From: an uncultured Oscillibacter sp.
GTDB taxonomy: Bacteria > Bacillota > Clostridia > Oscillospirales > Oscillospiraceae
Assembly: GCA_937884915.1 (NCBI GenBank)
Contig: CALAAN010000270.1
Location: 1 to 10,695, forward strand
Length of the DNA stretch: 10,695 bases
Direction of reading: 5' to 3'
A program made the translations under genes and the position numbers. Positions 1-5,905 of this stretch are shown here, piece after piece (the stretch's first letter is position 1; every line of letters begins with the position of its first letter). The notes under the pieces were generated by a model. The model saw only the letters and a list, made by a program, of their open reading frames with translations, was not told the origin of the DNA and did no database searches.

Positions 1-2271
1 CATCTCGCGCTTGATCGCGCCGATGGCCGCGAAGCAGGGGGCGCACAGCAGGTTGAACACCAGGAAGGAATAGCCGCTGATCTGCGTAAAGGCCGCGCCG
101 ATCTCAGCCCAACCGGCGGGATACAGAATGCCCATGGTGCCGACGATGTTCTCCTTGGCGACAAGGCCGGTGATGGAGGCGACAGCCGCCTGCCAGGTAC
201 CCCAGCCGAGAGGCGCAAAGATCCATGCGATGGCATTGCCGATCTTGGCGAGGATGGAGGCGTCGATCTGTTCCTCAGAGAGCATCTGGAACGTGCCGTC
301 CACCCAGCCGAAGTAGGTGGTGAACCACACAACGATGGTAGAAAGCAGGATGATGGTACCGGCCTTCTTGATGAAGGACCAGCCGCGCTCCCACATGCTG
401 CGGAGCACGTTGCCGACGGTCGGCCAGTGGTAAGCGGGCAGCTCCATAACGAAGGGAGCGGGGTCGCCGGAGAACATCTTCGTCTTTTTCAGCATGATGC
501 CGGAGATGATGATGGCAGCCATACCGACGAAGTAGGCGGAGGTGGCGACCCATGCGGCACCACCGAAGATCGCGCCGGCGACCATGGAGATGAAGGGCAC
601 TTTCGCACCGCAGGGGATGAACGTGGTGGTCATGATCGTCATACGGCGGTCACGCTCGTTTTCAATGGTACGGGAGGCCATGACGCCCGGGATACCGCAG
701 CCGGTGCCGATGAGCATCGGGATAAAGGACTTACCGGACAGGCCGAACTTACGGAAGATACGGTCGAGAACGAAGGCGATACGGGCCATGTAACCGCAGG
801 CCTCAAGGAAGGCGAGCATCAGGAACAGGACCAGCATCTGAGGCACGAAGCCGAGCACTGCGCCGACACCGGCGACGATACCGTCGAGGATCAGACCGTT
901 GAGCCAGTCAGCCGTACCGGCAGCGTCAAGTGCATTGCCGATCAGAACGGGGATACCGGGGACCCAAACGCCGTAGTCAGCCGGGTCGGGCTCGTCAAAG
1001 CCGTTCTCTTCAAAGTAGCTGACAGCGTCCACATAGGTCATGCCGACGGTGGAATCCTCGTCCGCGTCATCGGGGATCGCGTCATAGTAGGCGGTCATCT
1101 CGTTGACAGCAAGGGTCTCTTCATCCTCAACATCAACGGTAGCAGTGTCTCCGGTGGGCTGGAATGTCTTGATCTCTTCGAGCGCCGCGTCGGCGTCGAA
1201 CTCCTCATCGCCCGTGTCAATGCCGGCAAAGGCGTTGATCGCTTCGGAAGCAGCGGTGTAATCGTCGCTCGCGTCGCCGTAGGCGGCGGAGCCGATGCCG
1301 AAGAGATGATAGCCGTCGCCGAACAGGCCGTCGTTTGCCCAGTCGGTCGCGGGCGCGCCCACGCCGACCATAGCGACCCAGTACACGAGGAACATCACGA
1401 CCGCGAAGATGGGCAGACCCAGCCAGCGGTTGGTGACGATCTTATCGATCTTATCGGAGGCGGAGAGCTTTTCCGTGCTCTTTTTCTTGTAGCAGCCCTT
1501 GATAAGCTGAGCGATGTAGATGTAGCGCTCGTTGGTGATGATGCTCTCGGCATCGTCGTCGAGCTCGGTCTCCGCCGCCTTGATGTCCTCTTCGATGTGG
1601 TTCATCGTCTCGGTGGGAATGCTGAGCTTTTCGAGCACCTTGTCGTCGCGCTCAAAGATCTTGATCGCGTACCAGCGCTGCTGCTCTTCCGGCATGTTGT
1701 GCACGGCCGCCTCTTCGATGTGGGCGATGGCGTGCTCAACGGGGCCGGAGAAGGTGTGCATCGGGACGGTCTTGGTGCCCTTGGCAGCGCGGATGGCAGC
1801 CTCGGCAGCATCCATGACGCCGTCGCCCTTGAGCGCGGAGATCTCGATGATCTCGCAGCCAAGCTCGCGGGAGAGCTCCTTGACGTTGATCTCATCACCG
1901 TTCTTGCGGACGATATCCATCATGTTGATGGCGATGACCACGGGGATGCCGAGCTCGGTGAGCTGGGTGGTGAGGTACAGGTTACGCTCGAGGTTCGTAC
2001 CGTCGATGATATTCAGGATCGCGTCGGGACGCTCAGTGATGAGGTAGTTACGGGCGACGACTTCCTCCAGCGTATAGGGGGACAGGGAGTAAATACCGGG
2101 AAGGTCCATGATGACCACGTCATCGTGCTTCTTGAGCTTACCTTCCTTCTTTTCCACGGTGACGCCGGGCCAGTTACCGACGAACTGGTTCGAACCGGTC
2201 AGCGCATTAAACAGCGTCGTCTTACCGCAGTTGGGGTTGCCCGCGAGGGCAATTTTGATCTGCTTTTCCAT
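1..2271 (-). CDS. feoB: Ferrous iron transporter FeoB, C-terminus cut by window edge
   Basis: FeoB is the inner-membrane Fe(II) permease with a cytoplasmic G domain. The minus-strand frame is open from the ATG at 2271 to base 1, giving 757 residues and no stop. Visible G-domain motifs are G1 GNPNCGKT (residues 11-18), G2 GVTVEKKEG (36-44), G3 DLPG (56-59), G4 NMMD (116-119) and G5 SALKG (145-149). The first membrane helix is near residues 287-305. The permease core shows the LGFVPQML, GLSGKSFIPMLIG, GCGIPG and PCGAK stretches. GCGIP stands where GCNVP is usual, still with a Cys. Residues 333-432 form a very acidic insertion (32 Asp/Glu, one Lys) between the first and second helices, which makes the protein longer than usual. 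AAGGAG at 2288-2283 lies 11 nt before the start. It is the last visible gene of the feoA1-feoA2-feoB operon. The identification is very secure. Confidence 0.97.
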   Translation of the reverse strand, partial: MEKQIKIALAGNPNCGKTTLFNALTGSNQFVGNWPGVTVEKKEGKLKKHDDVVIMDLPGIYSLSPYTLEEVVARNYLITERPDAILNIIDGTNLERNLYLTTQLTELGIPVVIAINMMDIVRKNGDEINVKELSRELGCEIIEISALKGDGVMDAAEAAIRAAKGTKTVPMHTFSGPVEHAIAHIEEAAVHNMPEEQQRWYAIKIFERDDKVLEKLSIPTETMNHIEEDIKAAETELDDDAESIITNERYIYIAQLIKGCYKKKSTEKLSASDKIDKIVTNRWLGLPIFAVVMFLVYWVAMVGVGAPATDWANDGLFGDGYHLFGIGSAAYGDASDDYTAASEAINAFAGIDTGDEEFDADAALEEIKTFQPTGDTATVDVEDEETLAVNEMTAYYDAIPDDADEDSTVGMTYVDAVSYFEENGFDEPDPADYGVWVPGIPVLIGNALDAAGTADWLNGLILDGIVAGVGAVLGFVPQMLVLFLMLAFLEACGYMARIAFVLDRIFRKFGLSGKSFIPMLIGTGCGIPGVMASRTIENERDRRMTIMTTTFIPCGAKVPFISMVAGAIFGGAAWVATSAYFVGMAAIIISGIMLKKTKMFSGDPAPFVMELPAYHWPTVGNVLRSMWERGWSFIKKAGTIILLSTIVVWFTTYFGWVDGTFQMLSEEQIDASILAKIGNAIAWIFAPLGWGTWQAAVASITGLVAKENIVGTMGILYPAGWAEIGAAFTQISGYSFLVFNLLCAPCFAAIGAIKREM

Positions 2272-2291
2272 CTTTCTTACCGCTCCTTCTT

Positions 2292-2307
2292 GTTAAGCTT
2301 CCTTAAC
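2292..2307 (-). repeat. Inverted repeat just upstream of the feoB ribosome binding site
   Basis: GTTAAG and CTTAAC form a perfect 6-bp stem with a 4-nt loop in the 51-bp gap between feoA2 and feoB. It ends four bases before the feoB AAGGAG. As RNA it could act as a small intercistronic hairpin affecting feoB translation or stability. There is no T-run, so it is not a terminator. A stem this short could be chance. Confidence 0.35.
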
Positions 2308-2322
2308 TTATGTAGAAATTAA

Positions 2323-2544
2323 TTATTCAACTTCGATCATTTCGGTGTCCGCCTTGCGCAGCGACAGCTCATAGCCGCGCACGGTGACCTCCATCGGATC
2401 GCCCAGCGGCGCGACCTTGCGCACGAACACCTCAGTGCCCTTGGTGATGCCCATATCCATGATCCGGCGCTTGACGGGGCCCTCGCCATGGAGCTTGACG
2501 ACTTTGACGGTCTCGCCGATCTTGACTTCACGCAGTGTTTTCAT
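2323..2544 (-). CDS. feoA: FeoA domain protein (second copy, next to feoB)
   Basis: This is a 73-residue FeoA protein, a small SH3-like beta-barrel that acts as a cytoplasmic accessory to FeoB. The fold signature is visible: LREVKIGETVKVVKL at the N-terminus, the VKRRIMDMGITKGTEV segment typical of FeoA at residues 24-39, a PLGDP turn (46-50) and a closing LSLRKADTEMIEVE strand. The start chosen is the ATG at 2544, because AAGGAGAG lies about 7 nt upstream. An in-frame ATG 33 bases further upstream would overlap feoA1 and has no comparable site. It sits 29 bp after feoA1 and 51 bp before feoB. It is more basic than the first copy, so the two are not recent duplicates and may have different roles. 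That difference in role is inference. Confidence 0.93.
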   Translation of the reverse strand: MKTLREVKIGETVKVVKLHGEGPVKRRIMDMGITKGTEVFVRKVAPLGDPMEVTVRGYELSLRKADTEMIEVE

Positions 2545-2573
2545 AATCTCTCTCCTTTTATTTGAAAAATTGC

Positions 2574-2786
2574 TCAAACCATGATTTTTCTTGCCATTTC
2601 TTCACTGATGGCAACGCGGGCTTCCTTGACCTTGACGATCACGTTCCCGCCAAGCGACGACACGATACTCACCGTGCCCCCGGCCACAAAGCCGAGATCT
2701 TCGAGATGCTTTTTGACTTCAGCACTCCCGCCGACTTTGAGGATGGTATTTTCTTCTCCGGCATTCGCCAGTGTAAGCGGCATCAT
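2574..2786 (-). CDS. feoA: FeoA domain protein (first copy, promoter-proximal)
   Basis: This is a 70-residue FeoA-family protein and the first gene after the feo promoter. It shows MPLTLANAGEENTILKVGG, then the helix VKKHLEDLGFVAGGTVSIVS (residues 24-43) and a SLGGNVIVKVKEARVAIS strand pair, which matches the FeoA core. The N-terminal MPLTLA form is common in FeoA copies of Firmicutes. Start choice: the ATG at 2786 has GGAGGG (2799-2794) 7 nt upstream. A second ATG follows at once at 2783, and a longer reading from 2843 has no good ribosome site. The transcript leader from the predicted promoter is about 90 nt. Tandem feoA genes before feoB are known in Clostridia, and the division of labour between them is not well established. 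Confidence 0.93.
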   Translation of the reverse strand: MMPLTLANAGEENTILKVGGSAEVKKHLEDLGFVAGGTVSIVSSLGGNVIVKVKEARVAISEEMARKIMV

Positions 2787-2856
2787 ACTGTATCCCTCCG
2801 CATGCTGTTGGTCTGGCACTTTTCTGCCCGCGGCGATCCGCAATTCGCCGGCGCAA

Positions 2857-2874
2857 GGTTAGCGCCGTTTAACT
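2857..2874 (+). promoter_or_regulatory. Candidate metal-regulator operator, copy B
   Basis: GGTTAGCGCCGTTTAACT matches the site at 2951-2968 in 13 of 18 positions (GGTTA, 8 bp, TAAC). It lies just downstream of the expected feo transcription start, where a bound repressor would block elongation or open-complex formation. Assignment to the adjacent DtxR-like regulator is inference from position. Confidence 0.45.
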
Positions 2875-2884
2875 TTCGCCCGTA

Positions 2885-2902
2885 AGTTTAATCTCTCTAA
2901 CC
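2885..2902 (-). promoter_or_regulatory. Candidate metal-regulator operator, copy C, over the feo -10
   Basis: On the minus strand it reads GGTTAGAGAGATTAAACT. It shares GGTTAGAG with the copy at 2951-2968. It covers the -10 hexamer and the adjoining 12 bp of the 17-bp spacer of the feo promoter, a classic repressor position. The downstream half is degenerate (AAACT against TAACC). Confidence 0.5.
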
Positions 2903-2913
2903 TATTTTGTCAA
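2885..2913 (-). promoter_or_regulatory. Sigma-A-type promoter of the feoA-feoA-feoB operon
   Basis: The minus strand has a consensus -35 TTGACA (2913-2908), a 17-bp spacer and a -10 TAAACT (2890-2885, 4 of 6 to TATAAT). Transcription would start near 2878, about 90 nt before feoA1. It is the only strong promoter seen upstream of the operon, and a candidate operator sits inside it. Confidence 0.75.
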
Positions 2914-2950
2914 GAGGTTTCGTGAAGATTTTTTTAATGCTTGCAATTTT

Positions 2951-2968
2951 GGTTAGAGCATGTTAACC
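2951..2968 (+). promoter_or_regulatory. Candidate metal-regulator operator, copy A, upstream of the regulator gene
   Basis: GGTTAGAGCATGTTAACC has 5-bp inverted arms GGTTA and TAACC separated by 8 bp. The half-site resembles the DtxR/IdeR half-site (TTAGGTTAG), but the arms of the classic 19-bp site are only 3 bp apart. A TATTAT at 2969-2974 directly follows and could be the regulator's -10, so this site may mediate autoregulation. No convincing -35 at the right distance was found. Confidence 0.5.
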
Positions 2969-3006
2969 TATTATTGTACTTTATTGCGAAGTTGGTGAAA
3001 CCGCAC

Positions 3007-3375
3007 ATGAAAATCCAGAAGGCATCTGAAGATTATCTCGAATCCATGCTGATGATGAAAGAGCAGCACGGCTATATCCGCTCGGTCGACGTGGCCGACC
3101 ACCTGGGCGTGACGAAGCCCAGTGTCACCTACGCGACCAAGCGTCTGCGCGAAAACGGATATATTGAGATGGACCGCGACGGCCTCATCACGCTGACAGA
3201 CCGCGGCATGGCGATCGCAGCAAAGATGCTCGACCGCCACCACACGCTCACGAAATTTCTCATCGCCCTCGGCGTGGATGAAAAGACCGCCGAGGAGGAC
3301 GCGTGCAAGATCGAGCACGACATCAGCCAGCAGACGTACGACGCGATCTGCGAGCACGCAAGGCTGCACCTTTGA
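3007..3375 (+). CDS. DtxR-family metal-dependent transcriptional regulator
   Basis: This is a 122-residue regulator, divergent from the feo operon. It has an N-terminal winged helix (SEDYLESML, then SVDVADHLGVTKPSVTYATKRL at about 26-47, wing near 52-65) and the metal-binding/dimerisation domain (about 70-122). It lacks the C-terminal SH3-like domain of full-length DtxR, so its size is like MntR. Metal ligands can be placed by known family alignment. Asp9 and Glu12 match MntR Asp8 and Glu11. His78 matches MntR His77. Cys100, Glu103 and His104 (ACKIEH) match DtxR Cys102, Glu105 and His106. The Cys favours iron over manganese sensing, which fits the feo neighbours. Start: ATG at 3007 with GGTGA at 2994-2998. 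An in-frame GTG at 2995 is possible. It most likely represses feo when iron is plentiful. Confidence 0.92.
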   Translation: MKIQKASEDYLESMLMMKEQHGYIRSVDVADHLGVTKPSVTYATKRLRENGYIEMDRDGLITLTDRGMAIAAKMLDRHHTLTKFLIALGVDEKTAEEDACKIEHDISQQTYDAICEHARLHL

Positions 3376-3385
3376 ATGCAGGATC

Positions 3386-3423
3386 AACGGCCCCATGCTT
3401 TTTGCATGGGGCCGTTTTCTTTT
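3386..3423 (+). terminator. Intrinsic terminator of the dtxR-like gene
   Basis: A perfect 13-bp GC-rich stem (AACGGCCCCATGC with its complement at 3404-3416) has a 5-nt T loop and runs into TTTTCTTTT. It begins 11 bp after the stop codon, and it separates the iron locus from the sigma-factor operon. Confidence 0.92.
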
Positions 3424-3532
3424 ATCCATGGCGGGATTTTTTCGTTTTTTCTCCTTTTCGCCCGCCGCGCGGGAACATTTTCACCGGTCCTTCCGTCAAA
3501 AAAGGAAAACAAAAATTTTTTTTGCGGTTTCG

Positions 3533-3560
3533 TGAAGCATTTTGCCGGAAATTGCGTCTA
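3533..3560 (+). promoter_or_regulatory. Putative ECF-sigma autoregulatory promoter
   Basis: TGAAGC (3533-3538), 16 bp, then CGTCTA (3555-3560) closely matches the ECF pattern TGAAAC-N16-CGT(A/C) known for Bacillus subtilis SigW and SigM. Transcription would start near 3567, about 37 nt before the sigma gene. Such promoters usually mark autoregulated ECF operons. No matching sigma-A promoter was found in 3424-3603; the rest of that gap is AT-rich and shows nothing else recognisable. Confidence 0.5.
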
Positions 3561-3603
3561 TTCAAGTAGAAACACTTTTCACGAGGAAAGGAGGCGCTGC
3601 ACG

Positions 3604-4164
3604 ATGGAAGACGCGCAGATCATCGAGCTGTTCTTCGCGCGCTCGGAGGATGCCATCAGCGAGCTGGATAAAAAGTACGGCAAGCTCTGCCACAAGCTCG
3701 CGGACAACATTCTTGCAAGCGCGCAGGATGCGGAGGAATGCGTGAACGATGCGTATCTAAGCACCTGGAACGCGATCCCGCCGCAGCGTCCGGAATTGCT
3801 TCCGGCGTTTGTCGGCACGCTCGTCCGCCGCTGCTCGATCTCGCGCTATCGTGCCAACACGGCAATGAAACGAAACAGCCATTACGATATGTGCATGGAG
3901 GAGCTTGAAACGTTTCTTGCTTCGCCCCAGCAGGCAGCGGAGGAGCACTATGCGGCAAGAGAACTCGCTGCCGCGATCGAGCGCTTTCTTGACACGCAGA
4001 GCAAGGAAAACCGCGTGCTCTTCATGCGCCGCTACTGGTACGCCGACAGCTTTGCCGAGATTGGCACGCTCCTCGGCATCACCGAGGGCAACGCCCGCTT
4101 GCGCCTGACGCGCATGCGCCATCAGCTCAAAACTTATCTGACCGAACAGGAGGTGCTGGTATGA
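3604..4164 (+). CDS. ECF-type RNA polymerase sigma factor
   Basis: This is a 186-residue sigma-70-family protein with only regions 2 and 4. Region 2 covers about residues 8-90 and includes DAEECVNDAYLSTWNAIPP (42-60) and a basic RRCSISRYRANTAMKR stretch (75-90) for core and -10 binding. A linker rich in Glu and Ala follows (98-122). Region 4 covers about 123-180 with the helix-turn-helix SFAEIGTLLGITEGNARLRLTRMRHQLKTYL (149-179, key residues Glu152, Gly158, Arg166). The start chosen is the ATG at 3604, since AAGGAGG (3588-3594) lies 9 nt before it. A longer reading would run back through the upstream terminator. It ends in ATGA, overlapping the next gene, so the two are translationally coupled, as is usual for an ECF sigma and its regulator. 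Confidence 0.93.
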   Translation: MEDAQIIELFFARSEDAISELDKKYGKLCHKLADNILASAQDAEECVNDAYLSTWNAIPPQRPELLPAFVGTLVRRCSISRYRANTAMKRNSHYDMCMEELETFLASPQQAAEEHYAARELAAAIERFLDTQSKENRVLFMRRYWYADSFAEIGTLLGITEGNARLRLTRMRHQLKTYLTEQEVLV

Positions 4165-4877
4165 CGCCCGAGCTTTTTTCCGACGCCATGAACGAGATCG
4201 GCGCGAAATACGTCGAGGAGGCGCTTACTTACAAGCGCCCCGCGCAGCGGAGCTTCTGGAGCAAGCTCGCCAAGCGCGCGGCCATGGTCGCTCTGGTCGC
4301 TCTGCTCGCGCTCAGCGGCTTTGCCGCCGCCAGTCCCGCCGCGCGGGCCGCTATGATCCACTGGGTGGAAACGTGGGCGGGCTCGCAGGTCTCCTACAAG
4401 TACGCGGGCGACGCGCCCACCGGCGAGCTGCCGTTCTACACGATCACCGCGCTTCCGGACGGTTACACACTGGATGAGGAAATGAGCTACGAGGACTCCG
4501 GCTTCCGCCAGCTCTGCTATCAAAGCGGCAACGATCTCATTCTCTTCAGCTATATCTACATGCAGGACGATTCGTTCAGCTATTACGACATGGGCGAGGA
4601 CACCGAAATTTCCGAGGTCACCGTCAACGGCTGCAAGGGCAAGTTCTTCCTTGCAAGCGATGAGTTGCTGTGGAGCACGCTTGAATGGATCGACGAGGAG
4701 AGCAACCTCCACTTCTCGCTCGACGCCAGCGGCGATGAAGCCGTCCTGCGCGCTCTGGCCGAGAGCGTGGCGATCACCGAGAAAACGGTCGATCTTTCCG
4801 ACGATGACGACGGGAATATCCTCACCTTCGACGACATACAGGGTGAAAAGCTCCCCGACGAGGAGGCGAAACCGTGA
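4161..4877 (+). CDS. DUF4367 membrane-anchored protein, likely anti-sigma factor or sensor
   Basis: This 238-residue protein has a short cytoplasmic N-terminus (about 1-38, ELFSDAMNEIGAKYVEEAL helix). One membrane helix follows (about 40-57, AMVALVALLALSGFAAAS). The rest is an acidic extracytoplasmic domain that matches DUF4367 in pattern: LPDGYTLDEE at 98-107, LILFSYIYM around 126-134, VTVNGCKGKFF at 153-163, LEWIDEESNLHFSLDASG at 174-191, and a closing ALAESV helix. A cytoplasmic segment that could hold the sigma factor plus an outside domain is the layout of anti-sigma proteins. No zinc-binding HxxxCxxC motif is present, so it is not a ZAS-type anti-sigma. Its ATG overlaps the sigma stop (ATGA), and its stop overlaps the next gene (GTGA). 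The anti-sigma role is inferred from this coupling and topology. Confidence 0.82.
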   Translation: MTPELFSDAMNEIGAKYVEEALTYKRPAQRSFWSKLAKRAAMVALVALLALSGFAAASPAARAAMIHWVETWAGSQVSYKYAGDAPTGELPFYTITALPDGYTLDEEMSYEDSGFRQLCYQSGNDLILFSYIYMQDDSFSYYDMGEDTEISEVTVNGCKGKFFLASDELLWSTLEWIDEESNLHFSLDASGDEAVLRALAESVAITEKTVDLSDDDDGNILTFDDIQGEKLPDEEAKP

Positions 4878-5023
4878 ACGACTACACCGTGTGGGTGGAC
4901 ACCTCCACCAAAATTGCCTCGTTCCACGAGGTCGAGGCAAGCGACCTGCTGCACTTTGAGCAGTACGAAAACTTTATGAACTACCTTGCCTCCCTTACCG
5001 CGCAGGGATACCGCTTCCAGTAA
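4874..5023 (+). CDS. 49-residue protein of the sigma operon, function unknown
   Basis: This is a short gene with a GTG start that overlaps the preceding stop (GTGA at 4874-4877). Its own AGGAGG (4861-4866) lies 7 nt upstream inside the preceding gene. The product begins MNDYTVWVDTSTKIASFHEV and ends in SLTAQGYRFQ. It is rich in aromatic and acidic residues (Trp7, Phe17, Phe28, Tyr31, Phe34, Tyr37, Tyr46, Phe48). It has no signal peptide or membrane helix, so it should be a small cytoplasmic protein, probably a beta strand pair plus a helix. Perfect ribosome site, exact stop-start overlap and conserved reading frame argue that it is real. It may bind the sigma factor or the cytoplasmic tail of the DUF4367 protein, which is inference. 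I do not recognise a named family. Confidence 0.8.
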   Translation: MNDYTVWVDTSTKIASFHEVEASDLLHFEQYENFMNYLASLTAQGYRFQ

Positions 5024-5085
5024 GCGTGACCATATTTGAATGAGAGAAAAACAAAAAAGTGAGAGAACAAGAGAGGAGAACCGCC

Positions 5086-5871
5086 ATGATGGAAAATAAC
5101 CCGACACCCAGCCCCGAGTCCGTCCCCGAAGCCGCCCCCATCGCCGTTCCTGTCCTCGCAGAAAGCGCTGTCACTCCCCCGCCCGCGCCGCCGGCCATCC
5201 CCCTGCGCGAGCGGCCCAACGCACCGCTGCTGCACAAGGGGTTCCAGAATCTCTTCCGCCTCGGCATCGCCAATATCGTCATCAATCTTCTGAACAACAC
5301 CTTCAAGCTCGGCGACAAGATCCCGGCGCTTGGCATCGTACTGAGCGTGGTGTCGCTCGCAGTCAGCATCCTCACGCTTGTTGTGCTCTGGAAGCTGAGC
5401 GCGGTCATTCCCCGCTTCCGCAATGTCGTGTACCTCAACCTTTTTCCGCTGGTCCTGTTTCCTTTTGCCGCGCTTGTCGGACTTTCCAGCTTGCAGGAGC
5501 GGATCAACGAATCCGATTCCACCGGCCTGCTCGTCTTTTTGGTGATTCTGCTGGGACTGCTGCTCGTTCTTTCCGCGCTCTCGGCGTATCACCAGCTCAC
5601 CGCCTGCGCCGAAGCATTCGACGGTGCGGATGACGTGATGGCGGCAAAATGGCGCAAGCTCTGCACCTGGCAGGTCGTGACCATCAGCTGCTTTGGCGCA
5701 TTCCTTGCCCTGACCATCCTTTTGAGCCTGTCCTCGGCTTCCTTCTTCTATTTCTACACTGGCGGCATGGTCGTCCTGCTGCTGTTCATCATCGCTATTG
5801 CTATCGCTCTGGGCGTGGTCGAGATCATAGAGCTCGTGTACCTCAACCGCAGCGCCAGGCTGTACGAGTAA
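5086..5871 (+). CDS. Multi-pass membrane protein with proline-rich N-terminus
   Basis: This is a 261-residue protein of no family I can name. Residues 1-45 are soluble and rich in Pro, Ala and Glu (SPESVPEAAP, TPPPAPPAIP). About five membrane helices follow, near 80-102, 113-133, 146-167, 197-219 and 226-248. The loop at 170-192 is charged (ACAEAFDGADDVMAAKWRK). No catalytic motif or transporter signature was seen. The start chosen is the ATG at 5086, with AGGAG (5074-5078) 7 nt upstream. A GTG at 5059 would add nine residues but has no site. It is 62 bp after the 49-residue gene and 34 bp before the next gene, all on one strand with no terminator between, so it is probably co-transcribed. 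It could be a membrane target or a further signalling part of the sigma system. Confidence 0.72.
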   Translation: MMENNPTPSPESVPEAAPIAVPVLAESAVTPPPAPPAIPLRERPNAPLLHKGFQNLFRLGIANIVINLLNNTFKLGDKIPALGIVLSVVSLAVSILTLVVLWKLSAVIPRFRNVVYLNLFPLVLFPFAALVGLSSLQERINESDSTGLLVFLVILLGLLLVLSALSAYHQLTACAEAFDGADDVMAAKWRKLCTWQVVTISCFGAFLALTILLSLSSASFFYFYTGGMVVLLLFIIAIAIALGVVEIIELVYLNRSARLYE

Positions 5872-5905
5872 GCGTTCCTTATCACAAAACGGAAAGGAGT
5901 ATGTT

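Noticed and set aside
976..1275. Frameshift or assembly error as the cause of the acidic FeoB segment
   Set aside because: Codon-by-codon reading stays in one frame from the first helix through the insertion to the permease core, and the acidic bias is too uniform for an out-of-frame stretch.
427..2322. Open plus-strand frame of 631 codons opposite feoB
   Set aside because: It is fully antisense to an intact FeoB with all G-domain motifs. Its product is a low-complexity Asp/Gly/Val/His mix, as expected from the complement of a GC-biased gene, and it has no ribosome site.
2787..2878. Riboswitch in the feo leader
   Set aside because: The leader of about 90 nt shows no recognisable riboswitch core or attenuator hairpin with a T-run. 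Operator sites explain regulation better.
2916..3537. 12-base repeat GGTTTCGTGAAG at 2916-2927 and 3526-3537 as a shared ECF promoter
   Set aside because: Only the second copy has CGTC 16 bp downstream. A 12-base match is expected by chance a few times in a window this size.
3376..3603. Upstream extension of the sigma factor to an ORF start near 3376
   Set aside because: It would translate through the 13-bp terminator and an AT-rich stretch, while the ATG at 3604 has AAGGAGG at ideal spacing and starts at the expected sigma region 2.
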